Both the position numbers and the translations under genes were made by a program. The notes under the pieces were generated by a model. That model worked only from the letters and a program-made list of their open reading frames with translations, searched no databases and was not told the origin of the DNA. This document shows, piece by piece, positions 51,836-55,915 of a stretch of 55,915 bases of DNA. Position 1 is the first letter of the stretch; each line of letters begins with the position of its first letter. The stretch comes from REEB95 sp035648735 (GTDB taxonomy: Bacteria > Pseudomonadota > Alphaproteobacteria > ATCC43930 > CGMCC-115725), in assembly GCA_035648735.1 (NCBI GenBank), contig DASRKX010000038.1, positions 1 through 55,915 on the forward strand, in the 5' to 3' direction.

Positions 51836-51969
51836 GGTTGTTTCCACTCTGTCTCGCGGCGACAACGGTCTGTCACACAAAACACGGGATTGAGAGCATA
51901 TCCTCTTAGGGGACAACCTCCAATCCGTTCAACACCGCTTCTCAAAGAGCTGACGCTCGGATTCAGCTT

Positions 51970-52335
51970 TCAATTCCTGCGGAAGAACACATCGCCCCAA
52001 ACCCTGATTGTCGTGCCGTTGACCCAGACAATGTTTTCATAAATCGGGGCGGGCTTGAATTGGTTTGTGTTCATGATGGTCAATATCCCGCCGGCGGATG
52101 AGCCCTTCCAGCTGCACTTGCCGACGATCAGGGTTCCCTGCGCCTGGAATTTACACATGCCGTCCCCGACATAGAGCGTCTCATTGCCGGATCCGGTGGA
52201 CCAAAAGCCAACCGGCATCGGCGACGATTGAGCCAAGGCGGCCGTCGCCGTCATTACCGCCGCAAGAAGGGCGATCAACCCCAGGCTGCCGCAATCGCGG
52301 ATTGTCGTCAAAATACGGATCATGGAAATATCCAT
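51970..52335 (-). CDS. Hypothetical secreted protein
   Basis: 121 residues with a signal peptide (hydrophobic core GLIALLAAVMTATAALA, cleavage near residue 36). The mature part is small and beta-rich (FWSTGSGNETLYVGDG, then CKFQAQG and CSWKGSS) with two cysteines that could form one disulfide. No family recognised. MIRIL at residue 5 is an alternative start. A lower-GC gene (one 60-base line counted at 45 percent), unlike the housekeeping genes around the segment. Confidence 0.6.
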   Translation of the reverse strand: MDISMIRILTTIRDCGSLGLIALLAAVMTATAALAQSSPMPVGFWSTGSGNETLYVGDGMCKFQAQGTLIVGKCSWKGSSAGGILTIMNTNQFKPAPIYENIVWVNGTTIRVWGDVFFRRN

Positions 52336-52430
52336 TCCGATTGATGCGGGTTTTGCCTGGATACGTATGTTGACCGGGATGCCGGGCGCTGTCCACTTTT
52401 GGCTGAATCAGGAATTGGTAATTTTCCGGT

Positions 52431-53042
52431 TCACGATGCAGCCGCTTCCAGTCGCTGCGCCTCCGCCTCGCGGGTGAGACGGTCAATGATCAAGCGAACG
52501 AGGGACAAGCCCAGAGACGGGTTGGAAAAGTACACGCGTTGAAAATCCGCCGCCGAGACGCGACCCAGAACGCAGTCGCTTTTCGCATTCACGGTCGCCG
52601 TTCTCCGGTGCGTGCTACTCAGTACCCCCATCTCCCCGACGATGCTGCCGGGGCCCAGCTCGATTTCCGCTTCCTTCACCCAGAGCGCGCCTTCCAAGAT
52701 AAGATAGAGCGCGTCCGAGAGATCGCCTTTGCGGATCACCGCCTCGCCGCGAGGCACCGTCATCTGCTTTGCGAACGGAACCAGCGCCTTGAATATCACG
52801 GCGACATCGCCCGTCTCGCGGACGCTCTTGACGAGCTGGAAAATCTCCCTGAGACGCCAAGCATTCACAGGAAGCAAAACGATATGCAGTATCAGAACCG
52901 GATAAAGGTGCAACATTGCGGCATAGGTGATGAACGCCACATTGCTTCCCAGCGCAACGAAGCGGAGCGGCATCATGGTCCTGGTGAGAAACGTGCACAG
53001 CACGAGCGCGCTCGCGACGTAGCCAACATAGGTGCTCATCAT
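52431..53042 (-). CDS. Membrane-anchored cyclic-nucleotide-binding protein (Popeye-like layout)
   Basis: 203 residues. Three N-terminal helices (about 4-20, 27-43 and 48-61) precede a CRP-type cyclic-nucleotide-binding domain (about 80-180). The phosphate-binding cassette is intact: GEMGVL at 136-141 and RRTATV at 146-151, so cAMP or cGMP binding is plausible. There is no helix-turn-helix after it. The three-helix plus sensor layout is that of Popeye-domain proteins and of some uncharacterised bacterial relatives. Output unknown. Near norB but separated by a secreted-protein gene. Confidence 0.75.
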   Translation of the reverse strand: MMSTYVGYVASALVLCTFLTRTMMPLRFVALGSNVAFITYAAMLHLYPVLILHIVLLPVNAWRLREIFQLVKSVRETGDVAVIFKALVPFAKQMTVPRGEAVIRKGDLSDALYLILEGALWVKEAEIELGPGSIVGEMGVLSSTHRRTATVNAKSDCVLGRVSAADFQRVYFSNPSLGLSLVRLIIDRLTREAEAQRLEAAAS

Positions 53043-53269
53043 GGATTGCCCCCTTTAATCGACGTTCCCCAGACGGCTTTTGCGCACGAGATGCGTTAAT
53101 TCATAGAATCTCAACGGGAGTTTTCCACCGGCGATTGTTACGCGCTATGCTGGCGGCGACATTGGCGCGGCAAGCGGAATCGGCGGCGAAAGTTGTGCCG
53201 GCCTGTTCGCTCTGATACAATTTTTAGGTGTGTGGTTTCCATGATTCAATCCACAAGCGGGGGGCAGGA

Positions 53270-53578
53270 ATGATCTTGTCATATGGTCGCTTCATATCGG
53301 CAGTTGCGGCGCTGTTGTTTTTGGGTGCCTCGGCTGCGTCGGCATGCAACGTTGGGGACATACAATGTTCAAGCGGATACCGTTATATCTGTAAATGCTG
53401 GACCTCGACAGGCTGCGGATACGAACCCGATGGAACTTGCCATGCCGACGATCGCGGCGGCTCTCCGGGGGCTACCAACAATATCGATCTGTTGATGGGC
53501 AAATACGTTCGCCAGGCGAAGCTGGTGTGCAGCAACTCCCATGCGACGGTCGCCACTGACGCATGCACGGCGCATTGA
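53270..53578 (+). CDS. Small Cys-rich secreted protein
   Basis: 102 residues from the ATG at 53270, which has a GGGGGGCAGGA ribosome-binding stretch. Signal peptide about 1-25 (AVAALLFLGASAASA). Eight cysteines follow in the mature part, starting CNVGDIQC, then CKC, GCG, GTC and two near the end. The spacing suggests disulfide pairing. No family recognised. It stands alone on the plus strand within the accessory segment. Confidence 0.6.
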   Translation: MILSYGRFISAVAALLFLGASAASACNVGDIQCSSGYRYICKCWTSTGCGYEPDGTCHADDRGGSPGATNNIDLLMGKYVRQAKLVCSNSHATVATDACTAH

Positions 53579-53618
53579 TCGGCATTGGTTGACCCGATTC
53601 GGACCTGCGTCATGAAGG

Positions 53619-53647
53619 CCTGAACGGTTTCGGCAACGCCGTTCAGG
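53619..53647. terminator. Hairpin between convergent genes
   Basis: CCTGAACGG / CCGTTCAGG with an 11-base loop, placed between the stops of the Cys-rich protein gene (53578, plus) and the YciI gene (53682, minus). No T run on either side, so termination is possible but unproven. Confidence 0.4.
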
Positions 53648-53681
53648 TCTTCGTTGCCCGTGCCGTAGCGCATTTTATTTT

Positions 53682-54059
53682 CTACCGACCGGCGGCCTTC
53701 CGGATTTCGGGCGGAAAGTCCGACATCTCGGCCACTTGCCGAACCTCGATCACATTGCCGTCGGCCGCGGGGCAGCGTGCTGCCCATTCCACCGCCTCCG
53801 CCTTCGACTTGACCTGGATCATCCAATATCCGCCGATCACGTCCTTCGCCCCGGCGAAAGGCCCGTCGGCGATCTTGGGCTTCCCGCCGGCGAACGAAAC
53901 CCGCGCGCCCTTCGCCGGCGGCTGAAGCCCGTCCAGCGACAGCAGCACGCCGGCCTTTTTCAGAGAGTCGTTGTACGTGCTCATCGCGGCGACGGCCGCC
54001 GCGCTCGGCATCCAGTTCTCTTCCTTTATGTTCGGGATCATGAACATCATGAATCGCAT
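53682..54059 (-). CDS. YciI/DGPF-domain protein
   Basis: 125 residues of the YciI-like fold, beginning MRFMMFMIPNIKEE and carrying DGPFAGAKDVIGGYW, the DGPF signature, then KAEAVEWAARCP. DGPF proteins often lie with ECF sigma factors and VOC-family proteins. Here no sigma gene is present and only a fragment of a VOC gene remains upstream. Function unknown. Confidence 0.85.
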   Translation of the reverse strand: MRFMMFMIPNIKEENWMPSAAAVAAMSTYNDSLKKAGVLLSLDGLQPPAKGARVSFAGGKPKIADGPFAGAKDVIGGYWMIQVKSKAEAVEWAARCPAADGNVIEVRQVAEMSDFPPEIRKAAGR

Positions 54060-54083
54060 GGCGTGTGTCCTCCTGTTTTTGGG

Positions 54084-54206
54084 TTAGCATTCCTTCTTCT
54101 GCATCGCCTGTTGCATTTCCGCCGGGCTCACGTCGCGGACATGCGTCGCGACCGACCAGCGATGGCCGAACGGGTCCTCGATCTGGGCAGCAAAAATCCG
54201 CTGGCT
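54084..54206 (-). pseudogene. C-terminal remnant of a VOC/PhnB-type gene
   Basis: Immediately after the sppA stop, and in the same frame, the sequence reads SQRIFAAQIEDPFGHRW and then SVATHVRDVSPAEMQQ before its own stop at 54084. DPFGHRW-SxATHV-DVSPxEM is the typical C-terminus of PhnB-like VOC proteins. The N-terminal three quarters are missing and there is no start codon or ribosome-binding site. The upstream part was evidently lost where sppA now ends. VOC and DGPF genes are common neighbours, which supports the reading. Confidence 0.75.
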
Positions 54207-55915
54207 CTACCGAATCTCGATATCCGGCATGGCCAGCGAACCCGGCGGCGCCGCGAGCAGCTGAATCTCGCGCAGCAGCGGCATCCAGGCGGCGAGGGTC
54301 AAGGCCAGCGCGTCGTCCTCGTCCGCGCCGCCGAGGGCGCGGCGCAGCAATTCGGCGATGGCGTTGCCACCGGGCGGAAAGGTCTTGAGCTCGATGTCGT
54401 CGCTCGCGGCCACGCCGATCTCCGCCTTGACCAGCGCGATTGCCGTGCCGTAGCCGCCCAGCGCGTCGACCAGGCTGACCGCCTTGGCCTGCTCGCCGGT
54501 CCAGACGCGGCCCTTGGCGACGCTCTCCACCCAATCGGAGTCCATCTGGCGCCCTTCGGCGACGCGCGCCTTGAAGCCGGCATAGATGTCGTCGAGCATC
54601 GCCTCGAAGCGCTTCTGGCCCGCGGGCGTGAAATCCTCGGTCGCGCTGAACATCGCCGCGCTGTCCGAGGTCTGCACCGAATCCATCGTGACGCCGAGCT
54701 TGTCGGCGAGGCCGCCGACCAGGATCTTGCCGGCGACGACGCCGATCGAGCCCGTCAAGGTCGCCGGCTCGGCGACGATCTTGTTCGCTGCCGCGGCGAT
54801 GTAATAGCCGCCGGAGCCGGCGACGTCGCCCATGCTGACCACGACCGGCTTGCCCGCCTGCCGCACCGCCTTGACCTCGTTCCAGATCGATTCCGCCGCC
54901 GTCGCCGAGCCGCCCGGGCTGTCGATGCGGAAGAGGATCGCGCGCACGTCCTTGTCGTCCTTGGCCAGTCGGAAGGCGCGGATCACGCTGTCGGAGCCCA
55001 TGACGCCGCCACCGTAGAGCGCGTTGCTGTTGCTCTTGCCGCGGACCATCAAGCCCGAGGCGTGGATCACCGCCACCACCGGCCCATGCCGGTGCGGGTG
55101 TCCGACCTGGTCGAGATAGCGCGCCAGGCGCTCGGCCTTGGCGTCGGCGCCGGCGCGGTTCTTCAAGGCGTCGAGCGCATCGCCGGCATAGCCCAGATGA
55201 TCGACCAGGCGGTTATCGACCGCCTCCTGCGCCAGGAACGGCCCCTTGTCGAACAGGCCGCGCAGCGTCGCATCGTCGATCTTCCGGCCGTCCTCGATGC
55301 CGGCGAGGATCTGGGCATAGACGGAATCGAGCAGCGACTGCGTCTCCTCGCGGTGCGGCGCCGTCATCTTGCTCTCGGTGAGCATGTTCATCGCCGTCTT
55401 GTACTGCTCGCGCGCCTCGAAATGCGGCACCACGCCGAGCTTGTCGAGCGTGCCCTTGAAGAACGGCTGTTCCGCGCGCAAACCGACCAATCCCACCAGG
55501 CCCAAGGGCTGCAGCCAGATCTCGTCGCACGCCGCCGCCAGGTAATAGCCGCGCGTGCCCGGGGCGAACTCGCCGAAGGTATCGGCATAGGCGAAGACCG
55601 GCTTGCCCTTGACGCGGAAGGCGGATATCGCGTCGCGCAGCTCCTGCGCCTGCGCCACCGGCAGGTCGCTGGTGTTGAGCCGCAGCAGCACGCCCTTGAT
55701 CCGCGCATCGCCGCCGGCGCGGTCGAGCGCGTCGAGCACGTCGCGCAGCGTCTCGGGGTTGCCGGAGAGCAGGTCGAGCAGGCCCTTGTCCTGCGGGCCG
55801 TCGGGCAGGGCGCCGTCGATGTCGAGCGTCAGCACCGTGTTGTCGGCGATGCTCGGCGCACGAAGCTTGGCCCAAAGGCCGACGCCCGCGCCGGCCAGCG
55901 CGAAGAACACGACCA
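54207..55915 (-). CDS. sppA: Signal peptide peptidase SppA (67K type), 5' end cut by window edge
   Basis: Membrane serine protease that degrades cleaved signal peptides. About 569 codons are visible; the frame is open to the window edge, inside the N-terminal helix (VVFFALAGAGVGLWAKL), so the true start is outside. Two tandem protease-like halves: the first has the general-base Lys in EQYKTAMN, the second the nucleophile Ser in GDVAGSGGYY. This is the two-domain long form. Directly followed by the VOC remnant. Confidence 0.93.
   Translation of the reverse strand, partial: VVFFALAGAGVGLWAKLRAPSIADNTVLTLDIDGALPDGPQDKGLLDLLSGNPETLRDVLDALDRAGGDARIKGVLLRLNTSDLPVAQAQELRDAISAFRVKGKPVFAYADTFGEFAPGTRGYYLAAACDEIWLQPLGLVGLVGLRAEQPFFKGTLDKLGVVPHFEAREQYKTAMNMLTESKMTAPHREETQSLLDSVYAQILAGIEDGRKIDDATLRGLFDKGPFLAQEAVDNRLVDHLGYAGDALDALKNRAGADAKAERLARYLDQVGHPHRHGPVVAVIHASGLMVRGKSNSNALYGGGVMGSDSVIRAFRLAKDDKDVRAILFRIDSPGGSATAAESIWNEVKAVRQAGKPVVVSMGDVAGSGGYYIAAAANKIVAEPATLTGSIGVVAGKILVGGLADKLGVTMDSVQTSDSAAMFSATEDFTPAGQKRFEAMLDDIYAGFKARVAEGRQMDSDWVESVAKGRVWTGEQAKAVSLVDALGGYGTAIALVKAEIGVAASDDIELKTFPPGGNAIAELLRRALGGADEDDALALTLAAWMPLLREIQLLAAPPGSLAMPDIEIR

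Noticed and set aside
51271..51969. FNR/Dnr, NsrR or NorR site upstream of norB and the CopD-like gene
   Set aside because: No TTGAT-N4-ATCAA or other known motif; short GGAT-N9-ATCC symmetry near 51885-51905 is too weak.
53383..53657. Minus-strand frame starting MRYGTGNEDLNGVAETVQAF
   Set aside because: It runs antisense through the Cys-rich protein gene, whose signal peptide and ribosome-binding site are far better supported.
1..55915. tRNA, rRNA, CRISPR, transposon or phage genes
   Set aside because: Intergenic intervals were read on both strands and none of these was seen; the accessory segment at 48.8-54.2 kb has no recombinase.

Overview
The window is a high-GC stretch of an alphaproteobacterial chromosome. 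I base this on gene order rather than on any single gene: tlpA / argH-lptM-lysA-TIGR02302, ftsEX with a zinc-ribbon DUF3426 protein beside it, and the HIG1-type protein, pduO-type adenosyltransferase, etfBA, hbdA block are arrangements I associate with Alphaproteobacteria. The order or genus cannot be fixed by eye. Almost all of the sequence is coding; no stretch longer than 300 bases lacks a gene. I found no tRNA, rRNA, CRISPR array, transposase or replication origin.

Layout. 1-5303 (minus): ftsE-ftsX-ydcF-plsC, then a B12-dependent ribonucleotide reductase cut by the window edge. 5393-6064 (plus): zinc-ribbon protein. 6135-11448 (minus): argH, the small lipoprotein lptM, lysA and the TIGR02302 membrane protein. 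11494-15686: mixed housekeeping genes (TlpA thioredoxin, esterase, glutamyl-Q tRNA(Asp) synthetase, Nudix hydrolase, HNH nuclease, small lipoprotein). 15774-19241 (minus): HIG1-type protein, cob(I)alamin adenosyltransferase, etfBA, hbdA. 19385-24801 (plus): AAHS-type transporter with its own promoter and terminator, an SDR, and marR-emrA-emrB with a perfect palindromic operator. 24828-31537: catabolic and hypothetical genes (GlcG-like protein, 4,5-dihydroxyphthalate decarboxylase-like protein, PQQ-type sugar dehydrogenase, FadJ-like enzyme, ChaC).

31628-46781 is the core of the window, an isoprenoid-to-hopanoid locus. dxr heads a compact plus-strand operon dxr-hpnA-hpnB-hpnC-hpnD-hpnE-shc-hpnG. 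Most junctions are 4-base ATGA overlaps. On the minus strand lie ispH-hpnH plus a 52-residue lipoprotein, and dxs is divergent from ispH. Three MEP-pathway enzymes (Dxs, Dxr, IspH) therefore sit with the enzymes that turn farnesyl diphosphate into squalene (HpnC, HpnD, HpnE), cyclise it (Shc) and add and trim the adenosyl side chain (HpnH, HpnG). An OxlT-type transporter with its 41-residue small subunit sits between hpnG and the hpnH arm.

46817-48825: two RNA methyltransferases (TlyA, RlmD/TrmA-type). 48822-54206 looks like a lower-GC accessory segment lying between the 3' ends of the rlmD-type gene and sppA: a quinol-type nitric oxide reductase, a CopD-like membrane protein, small secreted proteins, a membrane-anchored cyclic-nucleotide sensor of Popeye-like architecture, and a YciI/DGPF protein. 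Both edges carry gene debris: a frameshifted N-terminal piece that looks like nnrS, ATGA-coupled to norB, and a C-terminal piece of a VOC/PhnB-type gene directly after the sppA stop. sppA (minus) is cut by the right edge.

The most useful leads are the MEP-hopanoid operon with its unassigned lipoprotein, the decayed denitrification segment, the Popeye-like sensor, and the regulatory palindromes.
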